A DNA stretch of 64,000 nt, from assembly GCF_002019765.1 (NCBI RefSeq), contig NZ_KV917380.1:1828855-1892854 (forward strand), given 5' to 3'. A program made the translations under genes and the position numbers. Position 1 is the first letter of the stretch, and each line of letters opens with the position of its first letter. A model generated the notes under the pieces. That model was not told the DNA's origin and made no database searches. It worked only from the letters and a program-made list of their open reading frames with translations. Shown piece after piece: positions 9,363-17,608 of the stretch. Source of the DNA: Shouchella oshimensis (GTDB lineage Bacteria; Bacillota; Bacilli; Bacillales; Bacillaceae_D).

Positions 9363-9941
9363 TTGAATTTACCTAACAAAATAACAATCGCACGGATTTG
9401 CTTAATTCCCCTATTCATGCTGTTCTTGCTTGTTGATCTACCTTTTGGTGAGCTCGAAATGTTCAATGATACCATTGCTGTGTCGCTACTAATTGCAGCG
9501 CTTATATTTGTTATTGCCGCTGGAACGGATTGGCTAGATGGGTATTACGCCCGTAAATTAAATCTTATAACGAGCTTTGGAAAGTTTATTGATCCACTGG
9601 CAGATAAATTGCTTGTAACGGCAGCTTTAATTGGGTTAGTGGAAATTCAACTTATTCCAGCTTGGATTGCCATTGTTATTATTAGTAGAGAATTTATTGT
9701 GACGGGCATTCGGTTGGTGGCAGCGGCTGAGGGTGATGTCATCGCGGCGAGTAATTTAGGGAAATGGAAGACATTAACGCAAATGGTTGCCATTATCGCG
9801 ACACTCCTACATAACATTCCTTTCTCGGCGATTTCGTTTCCTTTCGCTGATTTAATGCTCTATGTTGCAGCCATCTTGACGATCTGGTCTGGCGTTGATT
9901 ATTTTGTTAAAAACAAACATATTATTCTAAAGTCAGTATAG
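9363..9941 (+). CDS. pgsA: CDP-diacylglycerol-glycerol-3-phosphate 3-phosphatidyltransferase
   Basis: Makes phosphatidylglycerophosphate, the committed step to phosphatidylglycerol and cardiolipin. The 192-residue protein is a multi-pass membrane enzyme with the CDP-alcohol phosphotransferase signature D-x2-DG-x2-AR-x8-G-x3-D-x3-D near residues 55-80 (DWLDGYYAR ... GKFIDPLAD). TTG start, preceded by GAAGGGAAG. An extended -10 (TGG TACAAT at 9315-9320) gives it its own promoter after the rodZ terminator. Confidence 0.95.
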   Translation: MNLPNKITIARICLIPLFMLFLLVDLPFGELEMFNDTIAVSLLIAALIFVIAAGTDWLDGYYARKLNLITSFGKFIDPLADKLLVTAALIGLVEIQLIPAWIAIVIISREFIVTGIRLVAAAEGDVIAASNLGKWKTLTQMVAIIATLLHNIPFSAISFPFADLMLYVAAILTIWSGVDYFVKNKHIILKSV

Positions 9942-9952
9942 GGGTTGGTCCT

Positions 9953-11206
9953 ATGAATGCGGAAATCATTGCAGTTGGTTCAGAGTTGTTGCTTGGCCAA
10001 ATTGCCAACACAAACGGCCAATACATTTCAAAGCAACTTGCAAGTGTTGGTGTTGACGTTTATTCACATACAGTGGTTGGTGATAATGAAGACCGGCTAT
10101 TTAAAACGATCAGTGAGGGATTTGCTCGTGCAGATTTGCTTATTTTAACAGGCGGGTTAGGCCCGACTAAAGATGATTTAACAAAAGATACGGTGGCAAA
10201 GTTTTGTGAGCGAAAGCTTGTGTATGACCGAGAGGCCCTTGATCATATTGAAGCATACTTTAAACGACACAATCGGACGATGACGCCAAATAATAAAAAG
10301 CAAGCATATGTTATAGAAGGTGCTCATGTTCTCGCCAATCGCCACGGAATGGCACCTGGAATGGTTGTTCAGCTAGCTAACGAAAAGCGAATTGTTCTAT
10401 TGCCTGGGCCGCCAAGTGAAATGAAGCCTATGTTTGAAAAAGAGCTTTTACCTTTTTTGTTAGGAGCAAACGATCAAGCGTCAATTACGTCGCGGGTACT
10501 TCATTTTTTCGGTATTGGTGAATCCCAACTTGAAACCGATCTGGAGGATATTATTGAAAACCAACAAAACCCGACAATTGCACCGCTTGCAAGTGACGGT
10601 GAAGTGAAGTTAAGGCTGACGGTGAAACATACAGATAAAAATGAAATTAAGCGATTGCTTGATGAAACAGAGTCAGTCATTATGGATCGTGTAGGGGATT
10701 ATCTTTACGGCTATGATGAAACAACGCTTGTTAAAGAAGTGTCTCGTTACTTAGATGAGCAAGGGCTTACTGTTGCCTGTGCAGAAAGCTTTACAGGTGG
10801 ATTATTTGCCAGTGAACTCGTATCTTTGCCAGGTGCATCATCGATCTTGACAGGGAGTATTACAGCTTATACAGAGGAAGCTAAGACTGCTTTGCTCGGT
10901 GTATCTCGAAAAACCCTCCAAGATCATGGGGTAGTAAGTGAAGCATGTGCAGCTGAAATGGCTCAAGGAATTCAAGAAAGGTTACAAACCGATGTAGCCA
11001 TCTCGTTTACCGGGGTAGCAGGACCTGAAAAGCAAGGTGATTTAGAGCCAGGTACGGTTGTCATTGGCATTGCCTTTCCACAACAACCTGTACGAACCAT
11101 TCCACTCTCATTATCTGGTGGGAGAAATGCTGTGCGAATGCGTGCGGTTAAATATGGATTTTTCTATTTGTTGGACGAATTAAAAAGGAGAAATGGTAGT
11201 AAATGA
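9953..11206 (+). CDS. cinA: CinA: competence/damage-inducible protein with NMN deamidase domain
   Basis: A 417-residue two-domain protein. The N-terminal MoaB-like domain opens AEIIAVGSELLLGQIANTN and has the GGLGPTKDD and LPGPPSEM motifs. The C-terminal PncC-type domain, from about residue 255, has AESFTGGLFASELVSLPGAS and FTGVAGP and deamidates nicotinamide mononucleotide in characterised members. The gene precedes recA in many Firmicutes; here a helicase gene lies between them, overlapping by 4 bases. Confidence 0.95.
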   Translation: MNAEIIAVGSELLLGQIANTNGQYISKQLASVGVDVYSHTVVGDNEDRLFKTISEGFARADLLILTGGLGPTKDDLTKDTVAKFCERKLVYDREALDHIEAYFKRHNRTMTPNNKKQAYVIEGAHVLANRHGMAPGMVVQLANEKRIVLLPGPPSEMKPMFEKELLPFLLGANDQASITSRVLHFFGIGESQLETDLEDIIENQQNPTIAPLASDGEVKLRLTVKHTDKNEIKRLLDETESVIMDRVGDYLYGYDETTLVKEVSRYLDEQGLTVACAESFTGGLFASELVSLPGASSILTGSITAYTEEAKTALLGVSRKTLQDHGVVSEACAAEMAQGIQERLQTDVAISFTGVAGPEKQGDLEPGTVVIGIAFPQQPVRTIPLSLSGGRNAVRMRAVKYGFFYLLDELKRRNGSK

Positions 11207-12819
11207 CATTTTTTTCAGACTTCGAGATTTCAGACCAAGTAAAACAAGCAATTAAGGAGATGGGATTTGAAGAACCTTCTCCGATTCAGGAAAAAGCCAT
11301 CCCGGCTATTCTTACTGGAGGCGACGTTATTGGCCAGGCTCAAACAGGAACTGGGAAAACAGCGGCTTTTGGTATTCCTGTTGTGGATAAAGTAACAAGT
11401 GATCGGGCCATTCAAGCGCTTATTTTAACGCCGACGCGTGAGCTTGCTATTCAAGTGGCAGGCGAACTACAAAAATTGTCTATGCACAAAGCAATTCGCA
11501 CGCTACCGATATATGGTGGGCAGTCAATCGGTCATCAAATTAAAGCACTAAAACAAGGTGTTCAAATTGTTATCGGAACACCAGGTCGAATGCTTGACCA
11601 TTTGCGTCGGGGGACTCTAAAGCTTCAATCTGTTCATACAGTTGTACTTGATGAAGCCGATGAAATGCTTGATATGGGTTTTGTTGAAGATATTGAAGCA
11701 ATTTTAAAAGAAGTAAATGATGTAAGACAAACGCTTCTGTTTTCAGCGACAATGCCACCAGCCATCCGTAAGTTGTCACGAAATTATATGAACAACCCTT
11801 CGACTGTAACGATTAATAAAGGAGAAGTAACGGCTCCTTCAATCAATCAAGTGTATTATAAAGTACTAGAACGTAACAAAATCGACTCCCTATGTCGGAT
11901 CATTGATAGCGATGATGTTGATCTTGGCATTTTATTCTGCCGTACGAAAAAAGGAGTTGCTGAATTAACAGAAGCCCTACAGGCAAGAGGATATTTAGCA
12001 GACGGTTTACATGGAGATCTTACACAGTCTCAGCGTGATGTCGTGATGAAAAAATTCCGTGATTCTTCCATTGAATTTTTAATTGCAACAGATGTAGCAG
12101 CTCGTGGAATCGATGTTGAAAACGTAAGTCACGTTATTAACTTCGATATTCCACAAGATCCAGAGAGTTATGTTCACCGCATTGGTCGAACAGGTCGTGC
12201 AGGTCGCACAGGTGCCGCAATTACGCTTGTTACGCCTAGGGAAATGAAGCACTTGCGTTCAATCGAAAAAGAAATTAAAATGTACATCCCATCTCAAGAA
12301 GTACCAACAATTGAAGATGTAGTCGAAAAACAACAAACGTCATGGAAGAATTTGATTAAAGAAACGATTGAAACTGGTGGAAAAGAGATGGAATTATTCC
12401 GTCCACTGGCTGATCAAATGCTAGAAGAGGAAGTCGATGCAAAAGAAATCATCTCTGCATTATTGAAACTGAAGTTCTCAACTGAAACAGGAAGTGAGGA
12501 TGCAGGCTATAGCTTTGGTGAAACAGGTGGAGCAAAAGGAATGGTTCGTTTCTTTATTAATGTTGGTCGCAACGTTAATTTAACGCCGAAGATTCTAGGT
12601 GATGAAATTAGTCGCTTAATTGGTATTCCAGTGAAAACAATTGGCCGAATTGATATTTTTGATAATTTCTCGTTTGTCGACGTACCGGAAGAGAGCGCCC
12701 CATTTGCATATGAAGGGTTGCGCTATTCGAGAATTAATGGTGCTAGAGTAAACTTAGAGCCGGCAAAGCCGCGTCCTAAGCGCGAGCGTCGTCCTCATGC
12801 TGCAGGTCGCCGCTCTTAA
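11203..12819 (+). CDS. DEAD-box RNA helicase with C-terminal DbpA-type RNA-binding domain
   Basis: A 538-residue ATP-dependent RNA helicase. The core shows the Q motif, AQTGTGKT (46-53), PTRELAIQ, DEAD near 151, SAT and HRIGRTGRAG. After a helical linker comes a DbpA-like RNA-binding domain near 455-525 (MVRFFINVGRNVNLTP ... GRIDIFDNFSFVDVP) and a basic Arg-rich tail. The core resembles CshA, while the tail domain is of the DeaD/DbpA kind that binds structured RNA such as 23S rRNA. Coupled to cinA by a 4-base overlap and closed by a terminator before recA. B. subtilis has no helicase at this position. Confidence 0.92.
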   Translation: MTFFSDFEISDQVKQAIKEMGFEEPSPIQEKAIPAILTGGDVIGQAQTGTGKTAAFGIPVVDKVTSDRAIQALILTPTRELAIQVAGELQKLSMHKAIRTLPIYGGQSIGHQIKALKQGVQIVIGTPGRMLDHLRRGTLKLQSVHTVVLDEADEMLDMGFVEDIEAILKEVNDVRQTLLFSATMPPAIRKLSRNYMNNPSTVTINKGEVTAPSINQVYYKVLERNKIDSLCRIIDSDDVDLGILFCRTKKGVAELTEALQARGYLADGLHGDLTQSQRDVVMKKFRDSSIEFLIATDVAARGIDVENVSHVINFDIPQDPESYVHRIGRTGRAGRTGAAITLVTPREMKHLRSIEKEIKMYIPSQEVPTIEDVVEKQQTSWKNLIKETIETGGKEMELFRPLADQMLEEEVDAKEIISALLKLKFSTETGSEDAGYSFGETGGAKGMVRFFINVGRNVNLTPKILGDEISRLIGIPVKTIGRIDIFDNFSFVDVPEESAPFAYEGLRYSRINGARVNLEPAKPRPKRERRPHAAGRRS

Positions 12820-12823
12820 AAAG

Positions 12824-12853
12824 AAAGATCGGGTTATGCCCCGATCTTTTTCT
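12824..12853 (+). terminator. Terminator after helicase gene
   Basis: Stem AAAGATCGGG/CCCCGATCTTT with loop TTATG and a T run. Confidence 0.9.
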
Positions 12854-12865
12854 GTTGAAAAAAAC

Positions 12866-12917
12866 CGAATAAATGTTCGTAAAACCTATTGGCAAACGAT
12901 GAAAAAAGAGGTATGAT
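12866..12917 (+). promoter_or_regulatory. recA promoter with LexA box
   Basis: LexA operator CGAATAAATGTTCG at 12866-12879 differs from CGAAC-N4-GTTCG at one half-site base. Downstream lie TTGGCA (12889-12894), a 17-base spacer and TATGAT (12912-12917). The operator abuts the -35, as in other Bacillus recA promoters. Confidence 0.85.
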
Positions 12918-13006
12918 AGAACAAGAACGATAGCTAACGATGAAACAAGATATAGAACGTTCTATGTCTCAACAATACATGAAGATGATTTAAAGGAGAT
13001 GGAAGA

Positions 13007-14056
13007 ATGAGTGATCGGAAACAAGCGTTAGATATGGCTTTGCGCCAGATCGAAAAGCAGTTTGGTAAAGGTTCTGTCATGAAATTAGGAGAGAGAGCGG
13101 AGCAACGAATCTCAACTGTTTCAAGTGGTGCGCTAGCTTTAGATATTGCTTTAGGTGTTGGCGGCTATCCAAAAGGTAGAATCATTGAAGTCTACGGACC
13201 AGAGTCTTCTGGTAAAACGACAGTTGCTCTTCACGCTATTGCTGAAGTACAGCGTCAAGGTGGTCAAGCTGCATTTATTGATGCAGAGCACGCGTTAGAC
13301 CCCGTTTATGCTGGTAAGCTTGGTGTAAATGTAGACGAATTGCTTCTTTCTCAACCTGACACAGGGGAGCAAGCATTAGAAATTGCTGAAGCGCTTGTAC
13401 GTAGTGGTGCTCTGGATATGATCGTTATTGATAGTGTGGCTGCTCTTGTTCCAAAAGCGGAGATTGAAGGCGAAATGGGAGATTCTCACGTCGGTTTGCA
13501 AGCTCGTTTAATGTCTCAAGCGTTAAGAAAATTATCTGGTGCGATTAATAAATCGAAAACCGTAGCGGTCTTTATTAATCAGATTCGTGAAAAGGTCGGC
13601 GTGATGTTCGGTAATCCTGAAACAACACCAGGTGGTCGTGCGCTTAAGTTCTATTCTTCTGTTCGTTTAGAAGTTCGACGAGCTGAGGCACTGAAACAAG
13701 GAAACGATATAGTCGGAAACCGTACTAAAATTAAAGTTGTGAAAAACAAAGTGGCGCCTCCATTCCGTCTTGCTGAAGTGGATATTATGTATGGAGAAGG
13801 AATTTCAAGAGAGGGATCTATTCTTGATATTGCTACGGATTTAGAAATTGTTGATAAGAGTGGTGCCTGGTATTCTTACAACGGTGATCGTTTAGGTCAA
13901 GGTCGTGAGAACTCGAAACAATTCTTAAAAGAAAACGTAGAAATTACAACTGAAATCGAACGGAAAATCCGTGATGAGCACAATCTTGATGGAGAAGCAA
14001 AAGTAGAAGAAGCCGATAAAGAATCTTTTGAAGATGTTCCTCTTGATTTAAAATAA
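13007..14056 (+). CDS. recA: Recombinase RecA
   Basis: DNA-strand exchange protein and LexA co-protease; 349 residues, normal length. Walker A GPESSGKT near 64-71, the signature [14 protein letters not shown], loop residues [13 protein letters not shown] and an acidic C-terminus are visible. An AAGGAGATGG ribosome site precedes the ATG. SOS-controlled through the operator upstream and closed by a strong terminator before the Mre11-like gene. Confidence 0.98.
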   Translation: MSDRKQALDMALRQIEKQFGKGSVMKLGERAEQRISTVSSGALALDIALGVGGYPKGRIIEVYGPESSGKTTVALHAIAEVQRQGGQAAFIDAEHALDPVYAGKLGVNVDELLLSQPDTGEQALEIAEALVRSGALDMIVIDSVAALVPKAEIEGEMGDSHVGLQARLMSQALRKLSGAINKSKTVAVFINQIREKVGVMFGNPETTPGGRALKFYSSVRLEVRRAEALKQGNDIVGNRTKIKVVKNKVAPPFRLAEVDIMYGEGISREGSILDIATDLEIVDKSGAWYSYNGDRLGQGRENSKQFLKENVEITTEIERKIRDEHNLDGEAKVEEADKESFEDVPLDLK

Positions 14057-14061
14057 TGATA

Positions 14062-14101
14062 GATAAAAGACTTTCCTGCTTGTTAAGGAAAGTCTTTTAT
14101 C
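14062..14101 (+). terminator. Terminator after recA
   Basis: Perfect 15-bp stem GATAAAAGACTTTCC with its complement and a 10-base loop. The T run is inside the stem arm, so it may work in both directions. Confidence 0.8.
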
Positions 14102-14160
14102 ATAATGATAGTCTTTAAACAAAGAAATAGTTTAGCAATGAAAGGAACGAAGGATATAAT

Positions 14161-15150
14161 ATGATATCATTCCTCTACTTTACTGATACCCATATACGTG
14201 GAACAACTCCGAAAAATCGTTTAGATTCGTTTCCTGATACTATTAAAGATAAAATTGATCAAGTAATGGCTTTAGCTAATGAGCATCAGGTTGATTTTTT
14301 ACTCCATGGTGGAGATGTGTTTGACCGACCTGATTTGTCTCCGAGCACAGTTGGTCAGTTTGCGCAGTTATTTAGGAAGGCTAAAGCGCCTATTTATGCA
14401 ATAGCGGGTAATCATGATACATTCGGGCATAATCCTCTAACCGTAACACGAACGATGCTGGGGCTACTTGATGCTTTTGGTATAATGACTCTTATTCACC
14501 CAGATCAACCAGTAGTAGTAGAAAAAGAGGGTGTTCGACTTCAGCTATCTGGACAGCCTTACCACTATGATCTTGATCAACGAGACCCAAAGCTGGATTA
14601 TTACCCTGTTAATGAAACGAATGCTACCTATTTGATTCACCTCGTTCATAGTATGCTCGTTGAAAGAGCGTTACCAGAAGGAGTGTCTCATACCTTAATT
14701 GATCATATTTGGGGAACAACTGCAGATGTCATTTTCACTGGACATTTTCATAGTGGATTTGGGATTAAGGAAAAAGACGGTACATTTATTTGCAACCCAG
14801 GGGCACTTGCGCGAATAAACAACCATTGGACAGAAATTGAGCGGATGCCAACTGTCATTCTTGGTGAAGTAGACAAAGCTGGAATTAGACTAAAAGAGAT
14901 TCAGCTGAAAGCACAAAAGGGTGAAGCTGTTTTAGACCGATCCTACGTCGAAAAAGCGAGTCACCAAGAGGAAAAGCTCCATGCCTTTGTTCAACAAGTG
15001 AAAGAAAAAGCAAATTTTGAAACGCTACAAATGGGTGACATTATTCGGGAAATTGCAGCTATGTCTAATGTGGAAGAAAAAGTAAGAGAAGAAGCATTAA
15101 GACGTATGACGCTTATAGAAGAGCGATGGGAGCGTGATGAAACTGAGTAA
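14161..15150 (+). CDS. Mre11/SbcD-like metallophosphoesterase nuclease
   Basis: A 329-residue calcineurin-fold protein with all five family motifs in order: DTH near residue 8, GGDVFDR near 51, GNHD near 83, an LVHSML His near 160 and GHFH near 194. These residues bind two metal ions in Mre11-type DNA nucleases. The roughly 130 C-terminal residues are helical and would form the ATPase-binding and capping part. The stop lies inside the next gene, so it is coupled to the Rad50-like ATPase half. It differs from housekeeping SbcD in being short and in sitting with a split ATPase. Exact substrate (ends, hairpins, foreign DNA) is unknown. Confidence 0.85.
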   Translation: MISFLYFTDTHIRGTTPKNRLDSFPDTIKDKIDQVMALANEHQVDFLLHGGDVFDRPDLSPSTVGQFAQLFRKAKAPIYAIAGNHDTFGHNPLTVTRTMLGLLDAFGIMTLIHPDQPVVVEKEGVRLQLSGQPYHYDLDQRDPKLDYYPVNETNATYLIHLVHSMLVERALPEGVSHTLIDHIWGTTADVIFTGHFHSGFGIKEKDGTFICNPGALARINNHWTEIERMPTVILGEVDKAGIRLKEIQLKAQKGEAVLDRSYVEKASHQEEKLHAFVQQVKEKANFETLQMGDIIREIAAMSNVEEKVREEALRRMTLIEERWERDETE

Positions 15151-16570
15151 AATGGTTTCCGTCCGGCTTGAAAATTTTCAATCTCATTTAGATACAGTAC
15201 TGTCTTTATCAAAAGGGTTAAACGTTGTTGTTGGACAATCAGATAGTGGGAAAACAGCAGTGTTGAGAGGGATTCGCTGGGCTCTTTTTAATCAACCACG
15301 AGGGACAGATTTTTTGAAAGTTGGAGCGGACTTTGTACGGGTAACAATCGAATTTGAAAACGGTCATACACTTGTACGTGAACGAACATCATCAAAAAAT
15401 CGCTACATCATTAAAAAAAAGGGTGAAGAGGATTTAGTGTTAGAAGGATTCGGTTCATCTGTGCCTGAAGAAGTCTTAAATGCTCATCAAATGAGACCGT
15501 TTCGAATCGATGCGGATCATGAGTGGCAGTTGCAAATTGCCCAACAATTAGAAGGACCGTTTCTACTAGAACAAACTGGTTCAATACGAGCAAAAACCAT
15601 TGGTCGAATGAGTGGCGCTCATTATTTAGATATGGCTATTCGTGACACATCTAAAGACGTTTCTCAGTTAACTCAAAGAGTGAAGTGGAAAGAACAAGAA
15701 TTAGAAGCAGCGGAGAAAGAGTTGGAACCATTTAAGCCTCTCGATCAAGCGAAGCAGCAGTTAGACGAAGGGTTTCGTTTGCTTGAACGAGTAAAGGATC
15801 AAGCAAAAAAGGTTCAAGAACTAAAGCGTCTGAGTGAACAGTTTAAGCAATTGAAAGGTCAAAAGAGTCAACTAGAACAAACGATTCACAAGATAAAAGA
15901 TCTCGATACATGGGAAGTGCTTTTTTTAAACTTACAGCAACTAACAGCGAAGCGCTACCAGCTTTCTTCTGTCCAAAGAGAGTGGCAACGTATCGCTAAA
16001 GACCTTTCAACCTGTCAAAAGTGGCTTACAAAAACAGAGTCCATTGAGGAGGCTGAGCTGCTAGCGAGAGCTTTAGCAAATCATGTATCTCAAACTCTTA
16101 AATTGCAACAGTTTAAGAAGAGTGAAGAATATGTAAAAGAGAGTATAACAGCATTAAACGCCCGCTTAGAGCGTACGCATTTTTTACAATCGTTTAATGA
16201 AGAACATGTAACGGATGTACGCAACAAAGTACTTAAAACCCGACAGTTACGAGAACGTTTTGAACGGCTGCAAAAAATGACTGACGAAGAGAATGCGTTA
16301 TTGAAGAAAAAGCAACGTGCACATAAGGTTCTACAAGCGTACCCGTTAACGGAAAGTGTTGCCCAAGCATTTGAACGCACTCAATTGCTTTCACGCTACC
16401 AAGAAAAAATTGTTCTTTTAAAGAAGCGTTTAGAAGAAGGGGCGGCGTTCGTAGCACATTCCAAACAACAAGAAGAAGAACAAGTTGCTCGTTATACAGA
16501 AGCATTAAACACGTTCCATCTTTGTCCCACATGTGGACAACCAATACAGCAGAAGGAGGAGTTATCATGA
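15137..16570 (+). CDS. Rad50-like ATPase, N-terminal half with zinc hook
   Basis: A 477-residue protein holding the N-terminal lobe of a Rad50/SMC ATPase. Walker A GQSDSGKT lies at about 33-40 after the LENFQSH strand, and a Q-loop region contains EGPFLLEQTGS. A coiled coil of about 280 residues follows and ends in CPTCGQP (Cys 463 and 466), the zinc-hook motif. Translation then stops, where an ordinary Rad50 would turn back. There is no ABC signature or Walker B here; these lie in the gene at 16811. GGGAG lies 4 bases before ATG 15137; a GTG at 15134 and an ATG at 15152 are alternatives. Overlaps both neighbours. Confidence 0.8.
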   Translation: MKLSKMVSVRLENFQSHLDTVLSLSKGLNVVVGQSDSGKTAVLRGIRWALFNQPRGTDFLKVGADFVRVTIEFENGHTLVRERTSSKNRYIIKKKGEEDLVLEGFGSSVPEEVLNAHQMRPFRIDADHEWQLQIAQQLEGPFLLEQTGSIRAKTIGRMSGAHYLDMAIRDTSKDVSQLTQRVKWKEQELEAAEKELEPFKPLDQAKQQLDEGFRLLERVKDQAKKVQELKRLSEQFKQLKGQKSQLEQTIHKIKDLDTWEVLFLNLQQLTAKRYQLSSVQREWQRIAKDLSTCQKWLTKTESIEEAELLARALANHVSQTLKLQQFKKSEEYVKESITALNARLERTHFLQSFNEEHVTDVRNKVLKTRQLRERFERLQKMTDEENALLKKKQRAHKVLQAYPLTESVAQAFERTQLLSRYQEKIVLLKKRLEEGAAFVAHSKQQEEEQVARYTEALNTFHLCPTCGQPIQQKEELS

Positions 16571-16818
16571 AACAAGTGGAGCAAGACTTAGATAAAATGA
16601 AGCAAGCCATTGATAAAGCAAAAGATCTGCGTTATCGAGCAGAAGCGAAACTAGAAGAATTAGAGAATCAAAAAACACGTTTGCTTGAAGAGCTAGAAGA
16701 GTTAGGTGTGAAGCCAGAAGACTTAGACGATGAAATTGTAAAGTTAGAGACAGAGATTGAGCAATCAATGGAACGGGCATGGTCGCTTATTCCGAAAGAA
16801 TTGATGGCACGTGACTAA
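16567..16818 (+). CDS. Small coiled-coil protein of the split Rad50 cassette
   Basis: An 83-residue, highly charged, almost wholly helical protein with heptad-like Leu/Glu/Lys spacing and a short break at LGVKPEDLDDE. It overlaps the N-half gene by 4 bases (ATGA) and the C-half by 8 bases, so all are made together; AAGGAGG precedes it. It has no enzyme motif. The returning coiled coil of the C-half is much shorter than that of the N-half, so this peptide may supply part of the missing strand; that is an inference from length and position. Confidence 0.7.
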   Translation: MKQVEQDLDKMKQAIDKAKDLRYRAEAKLEELENQKTRLLEELEELGVKPEDLDDEIVKLETEIEQSMERAWSLIPKELMARD

Positions 16819-17473
16819 CCATGAATCCATTGTTGCACTTGAGCGTGCATTAAGAGAGAAAAACGATCAATGGACGCGCTTAGATGAAAAGAGAAACGTT
16901 ATTCTTGAGACCATTCAGCAAGCTAAAGCGGCTTTAAACGACTATGAAGAAACCCTCGACACATATGAAAAGGCAAGAGTTCTCTTACAGCAATCAGCAG
17001 AGTATGCACGAAAGCAAGCAAAACAACAAATGGAAACATTAGTAACGAACGCACTTCAATATGTATTTGGGCCAATGATTGCTTTTGAAATTGAACTTGA
17101 AGAACACGGTAATCGAGCGGTGGCAGAAATGTTTGTTGTCTCTAATTTCGATGGTATGAAAATAAAAACGAAACCTCAAGACGCTAGAGGGGGTGGGGTT
17201 GTAGACATTGTCACTCTTGCTTTACGTGTCGCACTAATGGAAACAACTCAACCAAAGCAATCAGGTCCGATACTCTTAGATGAACCGGGGAAACATGTGT
17301 CAGGTGAATATACACATTATTTATATGAGTTTTTAAAGTCCCTTGCGACAATGTTTGATCGACAGATACTTATGATTACACACAACCATCATTTAATGGA
17401 ATCAGGAGATAAAGCATTTATCGTTACCATTCGGGATGGAATCAGCCAAGTAGAAGAAGCGACGAGCCCTTGA
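16811..17473 (+). CDS. Rad50-like ATPase, C-terminal half
   Basis: A 220-residue protein complementary to the N-half at 15137. A coiled coil of about 75 residues leads into an ATPase lobe with a degenerate ABC signature, GGGVVDIVTLALRVAL, near 125-140. Walker B ILLDEP lies near 155-158 and the switch His in ITHNHH near 190. There is no Walker A. Both halves must assemble to form a working ATP site. GTG start within the previous gene, so coupled. The Mre11-like nuclease three genes upstream is the expected partner. Confidence 0.8.
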   Translation: MTNHESIVALERALREKNDQWTRLDEKRNVILETIQQAKAALNDYEETLDTYEKARVLLQQSAEYARKQAKQQMETLVTNALQYVFGPMIAFEIELEEHGNRAVAEMFVVSNFDGMKIKTKPQDARGGGVVDIVTLALRVALMETTQPKQSGPILLDEPGKHVSGEYTHYLYEFLKSLATMFDRQILMITHNHHLMESGDKAFIVTIRDGISQVEEATSP

Positions 17474-17608
17474 CATTAAAAGATGTGAAGCGTAAAATAA
17501 TGGATGATACACAATGTATCAAGGTTGAATTTTTATGAATATATTCATTATTGATTAACAAATGTGAAACATTTAAACCAACAATTGGATAGCAAGGGAG
17601 GTGTAACG

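Noticed and set aside
14155-14160. TATAAT directly before the Mre11-like ATG as a leaderless promoter
   Set aside because: A -10 there would start transcription after the ATG; AAGGA at normal spacing upstream shows ordinary translation from a leader.
16233-16610. Long minus-strand frame over the Rad50 N-half
   Set aside because: Shadow of the coding strand: no ribosome site, and the plus strand carries recognised motifs.
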